Assembly: GCF_020080835.1 (NCBI RefSeq)
Contig: NC_058159.1
Coordinates: 16,183,101-16,247,100, forward strand
Source: Cotesia glomerata
Taxonomy: Eukaryota; Arthropoda; Insecta; Hymenoptera; Braconidae
Length of the DNA stretch: 64,000 bases
Direction of reading: 5' to 3'
The position numbers and the translations under genes were made by a program. The notes beneath the pieces were generated by a model. That model was not told the origin of the DNA, did not search any database, and saw nothing but the letters and a program-made list of their open reading frames with translations. Position 1 is the stretch's first letter. Every line of letters starts with the position of its first letter. Shown piece by piece: positions 52,103 through 63,580 of this stretch.

Positions 52103-55100
52103 TAGGGTGTTTCAAAAAAATCGGCTTTTGTGATTTTTTCAAATGGCCAGCAAATTCTCTCAGAGAATGCCAAAATAATGACCTTGTCAAAATTTGAGTT
52201 CTTAATTTGAAGATTTACAGGTCGCGGATCGTAATTTTCTATTCCCCCTTAAAAACATAGGAAAAAAAGGTTTTCAACTTTAGAATTTTATATCTTTGGA
52301 TCGAATCAACTTATGGCAATGATCATCTCGGATTCTTATGTAGAATTGAACGCTTAACAAAAAAGGTCTCTTATCATTTTTCCATATATTGATTCCTTCC
52401 CGAGTTATTCAAAGTCAAAGTTTAATTTTCATCGTATTTTCGGGTTTTTTTTAACTTTTATCGTACAATTATGATTAAGTAAAAAAAAAAAACATTGTTT
52501 ATTTTAAAATATATGAAATTTCTATAATACGGTTAGTATAAATTAGTGACAAATTTTATAATACACAATATTTACTTATTACTACAGACAAAAAAATATT
52601 GTGATGAATTCATGATGTTTAGTAAAAAGGTATTGTTGACAACTACTTTGTTTAAACGATTGATTCTTATCTGATTTTTAATTGGTTATCAATTCTGTGA
52701 TCCCTCTGCTGGTAAGTGCTGATAACATGTGTCAAAATTGTGCTTGTTCATTAGTGCATCGATTACGAAGAAATATATACGTATTTGTTTGAAACAATGT
52801 TTGTTTAATAATTCAAAGTGGACTTTATTATTTCTATTTATTTACAAGCTGACTTAAAATTTATTATCATGAGAGAAGAAATCTATTTAATTGGTCAAAT
52901 GAATCAAGATTTTGTCGGAAGAAAGCTTCCATTACTCAAAGAGGTTATGTCGATCTTCTTTTACCACCATAAAACCTGTAATTTAACAATTAAACAGAGT
53001 TCAGCAAGTACGACGAAACAACTGATAGAACTTTGGCAAAAAACAGGTATTCCACTACGTCAAGAATCTTCTATAATTTTGTCAATAATTCGATCTCATA
53101 ACAGATGGATACTTTTATCAAAGAGTAAACGTCAGAAAAAATCAACACAAAAGAAGAAAATGTCAATTTTTTGTAATGATTTACAAAAATTGTTTGATAT
53201 TTCCCATGCTAATGTTCTCAATGAAATTGATGCTACAAAAAAACATTTTTTGGAAAACCAAAGAAAACCATCTCGACGTGGTTTTATAAACGATTTTGGG
53301 CCTATTACTGAAGATATGGAAATTTGTTGTTTAGATCAGAGTGAAACGAATGCAAATAGAGATGGTAAGATTTTTATCTTTATTTTGTTTTTAAATAAAT
53401 ATCGATGGATGATACAATTTTTTTTATTAAAATGATATTTATTAATCTTAAGATTAAATTTGGAGGTTATTTAGGTCTTGATTACATGAATGATACCGAT
53501 TTCCGATTTTTGATTAGTTCTGTTTGATGCTGTCAGGGTGCGTGGTTGTTAGTACGCGGTAATATTCAAAGATCTATTTGAATTATTAACATATTTTTTT
53601 AATTATTTCATTGCTAAAATTTCTTATAATGGCATATTTTTTTATTTGTCTATAATCGAAATTAATCAAATATTTGCAAATGATATCTTTCGTTTAAAAA
53701 AAAAATTATAAAAGTAGACATAATTTTATTAAAAAATAGTTACTAGTTAGAGTAATATTGATGATAAATCATTAAAATAATAGTTTATCATCAATAGAGT
53801 CTGTAAAGTCTATAATTTTTGTTTAAAAATTTTATCTGATTTTTTATTGTAGTTGTATTTCATTTCAATTTGAACGTTTTAGAAAATGAGGCACTTATGA
53901 ATACTGAGACCCTTCTTCTCAGCCAAAAATCAAAATCTACCGTTTCTACCGTTAGTCAAATTTCTAACAATATCTCTGATTTTGAAGACGAATTAAAAAA
54001 GAAATCAAAACGAAAAGCACCTCTAATGAATATCATGACACCGGAACTTGCAGCTGCCCTTGATCGTGGAAAAGTTAGCAGCAGAAATGCCGTATATATT
54101 TTAGCTGCTACTCTCAAAAGTACTGGCATTGATATGAAAGGCTGTAAATTGAGTCATTCGACAATTCATCGAGCTCGCAAAAAATTTCGAAGTGATATGG
54201 CTGCTAAATTGAAAGATGGACTCGAAAACCAGGATAATTTTGTGATACATTGGGACGGGAAAATATTACCTGATATAGTTGGTACGGAAAAAGTTGATAG
54301 ACTGCCAATTATTATATCGTTATCAGGCAGTGAACAACTGTTAGGTGTACCCAAAATGAAATCTGGAACTGCTAAAAATCAGGCTGATGCTATTGTGAAA
54401 ATTCTATTCGATTGGGGTATTTCTCGTAAAATAGTAGGACTGTCTTTCGACACGGCGGCTGTTAATACAGATATTAATTCATGTTATTGTTTTCTTAAAA
54501 ACTTTATCATGATATAATATAAAATTAATATCGTATCATTTGCATTAATATTTAGATTTGAACTGGTCATTATCGTATAAATTAATTTTTCACTTATGTT
54601 AAATTATATATTTTGTTATCTAGGAATTCACGGTGGAACTTGTAAACTGATTGAAGACGAGTTGGAAAAAAAATTGGTATATCTACTATGCAGACATCAT
54701 ATATTTTAAATAGTATTAAAAAAAGTGTTTGAAATCTATTGGCCCGTTTCATCCGGCCCAAATGTACCAATTTTTTTACGATTTAAAAATAAGTGGAGTA
54801 ATTTCAACACCTCAAATTATACCCCAGGAATTTTGGATCCAATCATACTCAATGCTCTTGAAGATGTGAAAGAAGAAACAGTAACGTTTATCACGAATCA
54901 GTTACAAGTAAGGTTATAGTTATAATATATTCAAATGTTTTTAGATATTGTGTGCAAGTTTTAAGCGTATATCTTGAATTATATTTTTTGAGTTTAAAAT
55001 TTAAAAAAATAGTTCAGTAAAAATTTATATTTTAAATAATTTCGAGTAATATATAAGATCAAATTTGCGGATCACTTATCATATCTATTGATTATTTTAT

Positions 55101-56447
55101 TAACTAATTTTTAGGTAGCACAACCAAGAGATGATTACTGTGAACTTCTGGAGCTATCATTACTATTCTTGAATACTACTTCATCTACACAAATTTCTTT
55201 TAAACGACCTGGTGCTATGCACCACGCTCGTTGGATGGCAAAAGCCATCTATTCTTTAAAAATATTCATGTTTCGCAATCAATTTAACCTTAACTTTAAA
55301 GAAATAACCGGAATACGACAAATTTGCATTTTTGTTCTAAGATTTTATATACCAACATGGTTTCAGGCTTCATCTGGCATATTAGCACCGAATAATGATT
55401 TAACTTTAATGAAAGACTTACTACTTTACAGCCAAAACAATCCTTCTTTCGCTAAAATTGCCGCTGAAAAAATGTCCGATCACTTATGGTACCTATCTGA
55501 GGAATTAGTTGTTTTTTCGTTATTCGATGCAAATGTTTCACTGGATATGAAAAGAAAAATGGTAGTAAATATTAAATCTTCGAAAGCTAATGCAAAAAAT
55601 TTTAAGCGATTTGTGATAAAAGACAACGTAAAGTCACTATTGACAATTGATTTATGTGACTTAGTCTCAGAGCAATCTCTGTTTTTGTTAAAAAAATTTA
55701 ATTTACCATATAACTTTCTCGATGATGATGTTTCATTATGGCCAACTAATAAGAGTTACCAAAAAGCTATCTTGTTTTTGAGTAAAGTCCGAGTTATAAA
55801 TGATACAGCAGAACGTGGTGTATCTTTGATGAGTGAGTAAAATCTAACTCTTACAAAAGATGAAGAAGATTTTCAGTATTTATTACAATCTGTTAAGAAA
55901 CATAGAGAGATGTATCCGAATTGTAATAAAACAGACTTAACGTAACAGTTAAGCAATCAATATCTTTCAATTTTCACAGTATTATAGAATATAATATATA
56001 ATTTGTTGGTGAAATATTTGTTTTTGTTTTTTTTACACCACTTCCTATGTCTTAGGTATAAATAAGTGTTTTTTTCTTATTACATAACGATGAAAGTTAA
56101 AAAAACCCGAAAATACGATGAAAATTAAACTTTGACTTTGAATAACTCGGGAAGGAATCAATATATGGAAAAATGATAAGAGACCTTTTTTGTTAAGCGT
56201 TCAATTCTACATAAGAATCCGACATGATCATTGCCATAAGCTGATTCGATCCAAAGATATAAAATTCTAAAGTTAAAAACCTTTTTTTCCTATGTTTTTA
56301 AGGGGGAATAGAAAATTACGATCCGCGACCTGTAAATCTTCAAATTAAGAACTCAAATTTTGACAAGGTCCTTATTTTGGCATTCTCTGAGAGAATTTGC
56401 TGGCCATTTGAAAAAATCACAAAAGCCGATTTTTTTGAAACACCCTA
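52103..56447 (+). mobile_element. hAT-like DNA transposon 2 with ~361-bp TIRs, decayed
   Basis: Inverted ends 52,103-52,464 and 56,087-56,447 start TAGGGTGTTTCAAAAAAATC and differ at few positions. The perfect 8-bp duplication ATATCTAT flanks them. The interior holds a multi-exon relative of the 697-codon transposase at 25.1-27.2 kb. TIR sequence is unrelated beyond TAGGG, so this is another family of the same lineage. Confidence 0.85.
52869..55945 (+). pseudogene. hAT-like transposase 2, four exons, broken
   Basis: Exon 1 52,869-53,364 (donor GATG|GTAAG), exon 2 53,883 to about 54,468, exon 3 54,624-54,907 (donor CAA|GTAAGG), exon 4 from 55,115. Catalytic candidates match those of the other element: VIHWDGK near 54,250, LSFDTAAVNT near 54,440, CRHHIF near 54,700, and DTAERGVSLM near 55,803. 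Breaks: the exon 2 donor seems mutated (ATATTA where GT is expected), a stop after CRHHIF near 54,707, and TAA at 55,838. Exon 4 is otherwise open for over 220 codons. Intron positions make this family differ from the intronless relative. Confidence 0.75.
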
Positions 56448-56455
56448 ATATCTAT

Positions 56456-56480
56456 CTATCTGTATATGTGTGTGTGTGTT
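56456..56480. repeat. (TATC)/(TG)n simple repeat
   Basis: Continuation of TATCTATC into TGTGTGTGTG; this is the (CA)n target on the other strand at the 3' end of the minus-strand LINE. Confidence 0.8.
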
Positions 56481-56759
56481 TGTTTTTATTTTTTTTTTTT
56501 TTTAAGGGGGGGGGGGAATTCTTTTTACGGATTCTAGGCATAGCTGTTTAGCCTGGATATGTGGCGACTCGACGCAATGTCATACTAAAACTCGATGCTA
56601 GCGCCCCTACCCACTAAACCCTAAACCCCTTTTCCTCTTTCCCCTAATCCCTCATGGAAACCGCCGTCAAGCATTACTTCGTGAGGGGAGGATCTAGCTA
56701 CTGCTCTTTCTTCTGGTGGCAAAGGTGTTATTCTTTCCTCCTTCTAATTGGCGTCATTC

Positions 56760-59700
56760 GCTCTTCTTCTTTCTATTGACCGCAGGTCTGAGAGGACTCC
56801 CGTGACAAACGTGTTTGTGGCGTTCCAGGCAGCCTCTGATGACAGCATTGCTTCGACTATTGTCTCTGGTTGGATTTTCCTCTTCATGATATTCTCCAGC
56901 TCATCTCGCTGTGGTTAAAAACGTGGGCACTCAAAGAAGACGTGCTCTGCATCTTCATTGACTCCTGGGAAGGACGGGCACTCTGGGGAATTATCATGCT
57001 TAAAGCGGTGGGGTTACGCCCGGAAACAGCCGTGTCCTGATAACATCTACGTAAGATAATAGTTGACCTCACCGTGACTCCGGTTTAGCCAAACGTTGAC
57101 CCTTGATATGAGACGATGCGTCCACCTACCCTTAACTGTGGCATCCCACTGTAGTTGCCATCGACTTATGCTCTTCTGCCGTTCTTCTGTTCTAAGCTCC
57201 TCAGCGCTTATTGTGGTTGACTTCTTTCGTTGGTAAAGGATCCGTCTTTCCTCAGCTAAGACTCTGAGAGGCAAAGTTCCGGAAATGACACACACTGCTT
57301 CCATAGATATTTGCGGAAGGCGCTCGCTACTCTTAAGGCACTCAGCCGGTAGACTGGTCCAGCCTTTCTCCATGATTCTTGCTTCTCTAGTGCGTCCGCC
57401 CATATAGATATTCCGTAAGTGAGCATTGATGTGACTACAGATGATAGCAGTAGTCTTTTACTCTGCTTTGGGCTTCCGACGTTTGGCATGAGTCGTGCTA
57501 AGCTAGCTACCACTGCTGATTCTTTTGCACTCACGTGTTCGACTTGCTGCTTAAAGTTGAGTCGGGCATCAAGCATCACTCCCAGATATCGGATATATAG
57601 TTGTGATGTGATTTCTTGTTCTCCGACTTTCAGCTTTATGGTCTCTATCACTTTTCTGCTGGTAATAAGCACAGCCTCAGTCTTCTGTTTAGCCAGTTGT
57701 AGATTCATTGAGTCCATCCATCGGTTAGCTTTCTCAAAGGTGATACTTAACATGTGGTTTATCTAGGTGTTTAGCAACGATTACGACAGCTACATCATCT
57801 GCATATGCAACAAGCTTGACACTTCTTGGAAGAGTCAGTCTCAGCAGACCATCATACATGACATTCCACAGAAGTGGACCCAGAACGGAACCCTGCGGTA
57901 CACCTTCGGTGATATCATACTCTTTTGGACCATTCTTCGTGTCGTATCTCAGGATTCTGTCCATGAAGTAGCTAGCCACTATCCTACGTACGTATCCTGG
58001 TACGTTTTTCTCTTCCAGGGCTTGCATAATGCAGTCCCAGTTGGCGGAGTTGAAGGCATTTTTGATGTCCAAAGTGGCCACCAGGCAGTACTTTTTTGCT
58101 CCACCCTTCCATCTGATCCTTTCGATTGCCTCCTTGGCCGTTGCAACAACTAGATTGATTGCGTCCAGGGTTGATCGTCCTTTTCGAAAACCATACTGGT
58201 TGTCTGCCAGGAGTGGATCGATAACTGCTTCTATACTTTGATGGATTATTAAATAATTACTGAAAGAGCGGAAAAGCGGGGATCAGGTTTAGGTCTGGAT
58301 ATCTCAATTAAAACGCGTAAATTATTATCAAAAATAACACTAGGAATTTATTAACATTAAATACACTCAATATTTAATATGTTTAATAGCGGATTGTTAA
58401 GATAAAAGCGGATTTATAAATTACAGCGTGGTTAGCAAAAGCGAAGCCGGTTGACACGTGGTTGAACACTTTGTCGGCACTAAAAAAGCGGTGAAAAAAA
58501 TGCACAAATAACACAACTTATCTGAAACAAACTAAAGCGAATTAATAGCGGTTAATTTAAGCAATTTAAATTATAAAATAAGCGAAATGCGGTTTAGTAT
58601 CGAAAAGCGAAAGTAAATAAATACTAATGGCGACTTGATGCAGCGAAAGCGTAGAAGCGAAAGATAATAACAATAGTCCGTCTTCTTCCTCGTTGAGTTG
58701 GGGAAGAAGGCTATTGCGCATGTCTAGCGGGAGCGATCAGCCAATAAAGCGGTCGATTCATGGCGTGATCGAGAGGCTGATTTTCTATTGGCGGTTCGAT
58801 TTTTGCGGGAACTAGCGGTGGATAGGTGCGTCTCTTGAATTTGGGAGTCCCCCAGGAGCGAGTTAATCGCTACTGGGCCTTGTTCACCGAACAATTATAC
58901 ACTCAAATATCTTACCTGCCGTGTCTAACATACAAAGTCGATAAGATAACGGTTCTTCTGGTGGCTTTTTCTCTTTTGGAAGTAGTACTAGTCGTTGCTG
59001 CTTCCACTTCCGAGGGAAAATCCCTTTCTTGAGGCATGTGTCGTAGACGTCCAGGAACAATGATGGCACTGCTTTTATAGTTGTTTTTAAAGCAATATTG
59101 GGGACCCCGTCCAATCCCGGCGCTTTATTGTTCCCTACACGATTACAAGCCTCCATCAGTTCTTCCTCCGTGACAGATGGAATGTCATCCATTTCATTCT
59201 GCACTAATAGGTAGTTAAACTCGCTTTGTTCGGGGAACAACGCGTTTACGATCTTCTGTAGGAGTTGAGGACACGTGGGTGATGGCATTAGCTGGTTTTT
59301 AAGATGGGTCATGACCACCTTATACGGCCTACCCCACAGATCTCTGTCCACCTTGTTGATGAGCTCCTTCCAGCATTTTCTTTTGCTATCTTTGATGGCT
59401 TTGTTCAGGGATCGACGGGCTTTTTTGTACTCTGCGACCAGCTCCGCAGAGTTAGGTAGTCAGTAGCCACGCTGAGATATTCTTCCCTTCTGATGAAACT
59501 CTTTATGAAGGGCGCTGATGTGGTTGTTCCACCAGTGAACGGAAGGTCTTGTGTTCATGCCACGTCTACGAGACATACTGGCGTCACAAGCCTGGGTCAC
59601 TCTTTTCATCAGGTCCTTGGTCTTCTCTTCTGCGCAGCCCACGATAATCTGGTCACTATTGAGAGCTACTAACAATGCACTTGGGTCAAGAGTTTTTACC

Positions 59701-60362
59701 TTCCAACCAATGATGTTAAGTTGCTTTTTAGGTCTTCTCGGGCTCTGGACGTTTGATATTTCCCAGAGAATCGCGTTGTGATCACTGGCTGTGTAGATAT
59801 CCATTACCTTCCAGTTGATATTACCTCTAGTGAGGCTGCTACTGACGAAAGTAAGTTCTACAATAGAACTTGCGTCTCCTTTAGTGTAGGTTGGTGTATC
59901 ACCACTGTTGAGCAGTACTACATCTAATGTAGAAAAGGCTTCTAGTAGTTCCTTTCCTCGCGCGTTTGTATGCTTGCTGCCCCAGTCTACTGCCCAGGCG
60001 TTGAAGTCCCCGGCTATTGCTACTGGGTGGTAATGCTTCGCGTCCTCGGTAAGTCGATCCAGAAATGCGGTGAATTCGACAGTAGTGAGACTAGGTGGTG
60101 CGTAACAGCTATAGAAGCGGATGCCCTCTACTGATACTGCTACAAAGCCGGAATTGCTGTTGTCGACTGTATTTTCGGAAGGAAGCTTGCCACATGACCA
60201 GATGACAGCTTTGGATGTTCTGTCAGATTCCCAGGGTTGGGTACTCAGGTGTTTATATGGCTCTGCTATCTGTACCAAGTCAAGCTCTAGTTCTCGCACG
60301 GATTGCATGAGCAGGTCATGCGCTGCCTCACAATGGTTGAGATTGAGCTGCAGTATCCTCAT
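56760..60362 (-). pseudogene. LINE ORF2 (endonuclease-RT), broken and split by an LTR
   Basis: The start at 60,362 is the ATG of the ATGA overlap. Endonuclease: open 60,362-59,460 with IAGDFNAW and SDHNAILW. Stop/frameshift near 59,460 (GRISQRGY then TGA). 59,351-58,884 leads into the RT domain, which is split at 58,894 by a solo BEL LTR and resumes at 58,249. The active site YADDVAVV is near 57,800. Frameshifts near 57,750 and 57,400 follow. The C-terminal CCHC region lies near 56,930-57,000. Aligns with 408-3,387 throughout. Confidence 0.85.
58250..58893 (-). mobile_element. solo BEL/Pao LTR with 5-bp target duplication
   Basis: Same 644-bp length and sequence family as the BEL LTRs at 28.7 and 33.7 kb, with more differences. 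ATTAT flanks it at 58,245-58,249 and 58,894-58,898, a perfect 5-bp duplication. It sits in the RT domain of the LINE. A solo LTR forms when the two LTRs of a full element recombine. Confidence 0.95.
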
Positions 60363-61828
60363 GTTTGTTTGTTCTTCAACTTCTGGAGTGTCTGCTGAAA
60401 TAACGGGCACTTATAAGTACCGGCATGGTGGGCAACATTCTCTGCACTTTCAATCTCAACACATAATGCACATTTGGCTGGATTTTTACAATTAGCAATC
60501 TTGTGCCCTTCTTGTCCGCACCTGATGCAAAGCTTCGACCGGTCCACCTTGCTTCTGCACTGGGATCCATGATGTCCGAAATGCCAGCATTTAGAGCATT
60601 GAATAGGTCTCTTCGTTGCCCTTATTCGGCAATTAACCCAACCAATCCGGATTTTGCTACTTCCATCCAGTAGTTTCTGTGCTCTTGCTGCTGGTTAAAT
60701 TACTGTGGCAATTTGAGTACCTCTATAGGCCTTACGGATCTTGATTGCCTCTAGTGGTATCTCACAGCCATCTCCAGCTTCCTTTTGTAGGGCACCCTGG
60801 ATGTCGTCCTTCGTTATGTCATCATCGACGTCTCGGATCTCAATTACCTCCTGTGGTCCTTTGCAGGTTACTCTTGCGTCTTCTTTCAGTATGTCTGCAA
60901 TGGTCTTTCTCAATGTTTGGCCTTTGTCGGTGTTCTTCCTCGAAAGAGTTATCAGCATATCTCCTTCATTGGTCTTATGGATCTTTCCTACCGTACTACG
61001 GACTTAATCATCAGGGACGTCCTGTTTTATTCGGCGCAAGATCTCGGCGTACTTTGCTTTCTCTGTCAGCCGGATGATGAGGGCATCCGGTCCGATCCAT
61101 TTCCGCGGTTTCTTTCGCTTGGGTTCAGATCGGGGCTCCTTTGTCATCTGTTTTGGGAGCACCTCTTTCTTCTGTCGCTTTAGCTCTTTCTTGGACTGAA
61201 CTTTTTGCCAAACCGACGCTTTTTCCTGTTCGTCGCTTCGTACTGCCGCTCCTTGTGGAGGGCTTTTCTTCAAATCCTTTTTCTTCACGACTTGGCTGAT
61301 TGCTGGGTCAGGAGAAGGTCGATCTTTTCTCTTAGCTGACTTGCTGCTGACTTTACTTTTGTCTTCCGCGACTGATTCACCGTCACCTTCGGCTCCGGTG
61401 TCCATTGCTTCTTCAGTCACGACGATAGCCTGACAGGCTTTCTCCGGTGTAGCATGGGAAATGCGCTGCAATGATGAGCGCCACTCTTCGTCCAGCTTCT
61501 TAAACCTTTGAAGGGCGTTAGCTACACCAGTCGTCTTAGCCTTTATCTCTTTGTGAATATTGACCTTTGGTTGGACGAAATCATTCAACTCACTGATCAG
61601 CTTTTCAAGGCGTTTGAGCGCATGCGAACGCTTCATTTCAGTGCTTGCGTCAATCGCTGCTTGTTGGGCATGTAGCCCGTTTCCACTCTTGTTTGTTTCC
61701 TGTAAATTACTCATACTTTTTTGATTCACCAGCGCATCGTACGGAGTGGAGCAGGTTGTCGTAACTAGAAACGAGTGTACCCTCGGAGATAGTACTCCTA
61801 CCCCAGTTCCCTGAGGCCTAGTCGACAC
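60359..61828 (-). pseudogene. LINE ORF1 (Gag-like), broken
   Basis: The first 274 codons (61,828-61,004) form a Lys/Glu-rich, helical N-terminus (ALKRLEKLISELNDF) and a basic stretch. A TGA at 61,004-61,006 and a TAA near 60,697 split the rest. The middle (60,958-60,695) has an RRM-like or Gag-type fold region (VIEIRDVDDDITKDDIQGAL). Zinc knuckles CSKCWHFGHHGSQC and CIRCGQEGHKIANC end the frame at 60,359. The start at 61,828 is the first ATG; another at 61,714 is possible. Confidence 0.8.
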
Positions 61829-62246
61829 TTAGCCAGTCCCGGAATACACGGACGGACTAGACTCGCTCGGAGCGGTGAAGATTTCGATCTCTAGCACTCA
61901 CTGCGTACTGCCTGATCAAGGCCCGAAGTGGCTGGCTCCTGATCTACTGCTGTAACTTACACCTCGGCAGAGCAAGCTCACATCAGCCGTGGCCTGCGTC
62001 GTCGGAAACTACGACACAGGTTCCGGACACTCCCAGTGGGTTGCAACAGAGAACGATCTTCTTCTTGCTAGGTCAGTTAGTGTGACCAACCCATTAAGGG
62101 GAGTTTTGTCCACGAGAGCGTATTTTATTTAGCTCCTACCCTCTGTACCTTGTCAACTAAGAGACTCAGTGTCATTCAAGGACAGCGAGCGTTCTCCCAT
62201 CCACTCGGGGAGACGCGCCCGGTAGCAGTATCTCTTCTGCCCTGAG
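61829..62246 (-). other. 5' UTR of R1-clade LINE
   Basis: GC-richer non-coding leader from the (CA)n junction to ORF1; it should hold the internal promoter of the element. Confidence 0.65.
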
Positions 62247-62272
62247 TGTGTGTGTGTGTGTGTATGTGTGTG
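62247..62272. repeat. (TG)n microsatellite at LINE 5' junction
   Basis: TG units with one TA; the sense strand of the LINE reads (CA)n here, as at its 3' end. Confidence 0.85.
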
Positions 62273-62540
62273 TGAAAGTATGTGAACCGCTTATAACTTT
62301 TGAACGGCTGATTCGATTTTATCGCAGTTGGTGCCATTTGAAAGAGCTCAAAAGCATAAAAAATTTTCCTCTTTAAGCTCAGAGAGCTCAAAATAACTCA
62401 TAAATTGTATTTCTGAGCTCGAAGAGCTCAAAAACGTCATTGGTGCAATTTTAAGCGCTTAAGTATGGAATTAGCGGGAACTTTTAGGGATGGCCTTCAG
62501 GGTCAACCGTTTTTCTAATTTTTTTTTTTTTTTAATTAAT
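62273..62540. repeat. dispersed GAGCTC repeat copy
   Basis: ATAACTTTTGAACGGCTGATT, three GAGCTC-centred blocks, then GGGATGGCCTTCAGGGTC and a T run. Same family as 49.06-49.37 and 63.05-63.58 kb. Confidence 0.75.
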
Positions 62541-62780
62541 TATATAATTTATTTTTTCTTAAAAAATAAATGAGCGTCATGAGGCGTGCACTTTTGGATT
62601 TTCCAAACTTTTTGAAATATTTGAAAGTTCTGTGACATTTCCATATTGTAGTTTGCTAGGTTTAGGTCCACCCCGAGTATTCTGTTTCCTCGGTACCCGA
62701 CGTATCTGGCGGGCAGATATGTCGGGCATTCCCCTATCCTCCACCTAAGGAGACGTTTGATGCGGGACCCAGCAAACCTG
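62541..62780. other. spacer, no gene seen
   Basis: Non-coding; a GTACCCGACGTATC...GGCGGGCAGATAT patch precedes the next microsatellite. Confidence 0.4.
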
Positions 62781-62784
62781 ATAC

Positions 62785-62846
62785 AGTGTGTGTGTGTATG
62801 TGTGTTTGTGTGTGTGTATGTATATATGTATGTATGTATGTATGTA
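62785..62846. repeat. (TG)n/(TATG)n microsatellite
   Basis: TGTGTGTG, then GTATGTATGTATG; directly followed by another copy of CATAACTTTTGAACGGCTT, so microsatellite and dispersed repeat go together in both copies. Confidence 0.9.
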
Positions 62847-63580
62847 AACCTCATAACTTTTGAACGGCTTGACCGATCGGATCAAAATAGGTGGCGATTC
62901 AAAGAGTATTATTGTTGGAATCTTCCATATGGAGTCTTCCATAAGAGTCCTAATTTAGTTGGAGTCTTCCATATGTAGTGCGGAAATGTTTTAAGAACGG
63001 ATTTTACAGCAACCCACCCCATATTGCCATTAAATTTCGTAAAATTTGAATCGATTCATTTCGCTAGATTTTGAGAAATCTCAAAAATAAAATTTTAAAT
63101 CGCTCTTAAACTTTAAAAACTACGTCAATTTCCCGTCAGTTCCGTCAAAATCAGTTGATTCGTTCGGGAGTTATCCAAAACGAAAAATTTCGAAAAAAGT
63201 GTTTTTTAAGAATAACTATGTAATTTTTCATTAGATCTATTTTCATCATTCAAATTTTTTGATAGAGCATAAAAATTTACATCGAACGCCGCCAACCACG
63301 TGGAAATCGGTTGATCTATTCAAAAGTTATCGTAGTTTGAAACTTCCATAATAGTATTGTATCTATGTCTCATCAAACTTTTGAGCTCGAAGAGATCAAA
63401 AGCTTATATTAGATAGTTTTTTGAGCTTGGAGAGCTTAAAATAACACAAATAATATTTTTCTAAGCTCGAAGAGCTCAAAAACAAAATCAGTGAGATTTT
63501 AAGCTTTTAGGTATAGACTTAGCGAGAAGTTGCAGGGATTGCTTTTAGGGTCAACCGTCTTCCTAATTTTTTTTTCATTT
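62847..63580. repeat. dispersed GAGCTC repeat copies with a ~140-bp-unit-like patch
   Basis: Starts with the TTTTGAACGGCTT block. 62,950-63,020 resembles the ~140-bp array (GGAGTCTTCCATATGTAGTG, AAGAACGGATTTTACAGC). 63,360-63,575 holds the GAGCTC blocks and the GGGTCAACCG end block. Confidence 0.65.

Larger units (their letters stand above)
56481..62246 (-). mobile_element. R1-clade (Waldo-like) LINE, copy 2, near full length
   Basis: On the minus strand: 5' UTR, ORF1 with zinc knuckles, ATGA overlap, ORF2, 3' UTR and a C/A-rich tail. Both outer flanks are (CA)n on the sense strand (62,247-62,272 and 56,467-56,480), so the element lies inside a (CA)n tract. Minus a 649-bp solo LTR and duplication it is about 5.1 kb, normal for the clade. 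Frameshifts and stops make it inactive. Confidence 0.9.
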
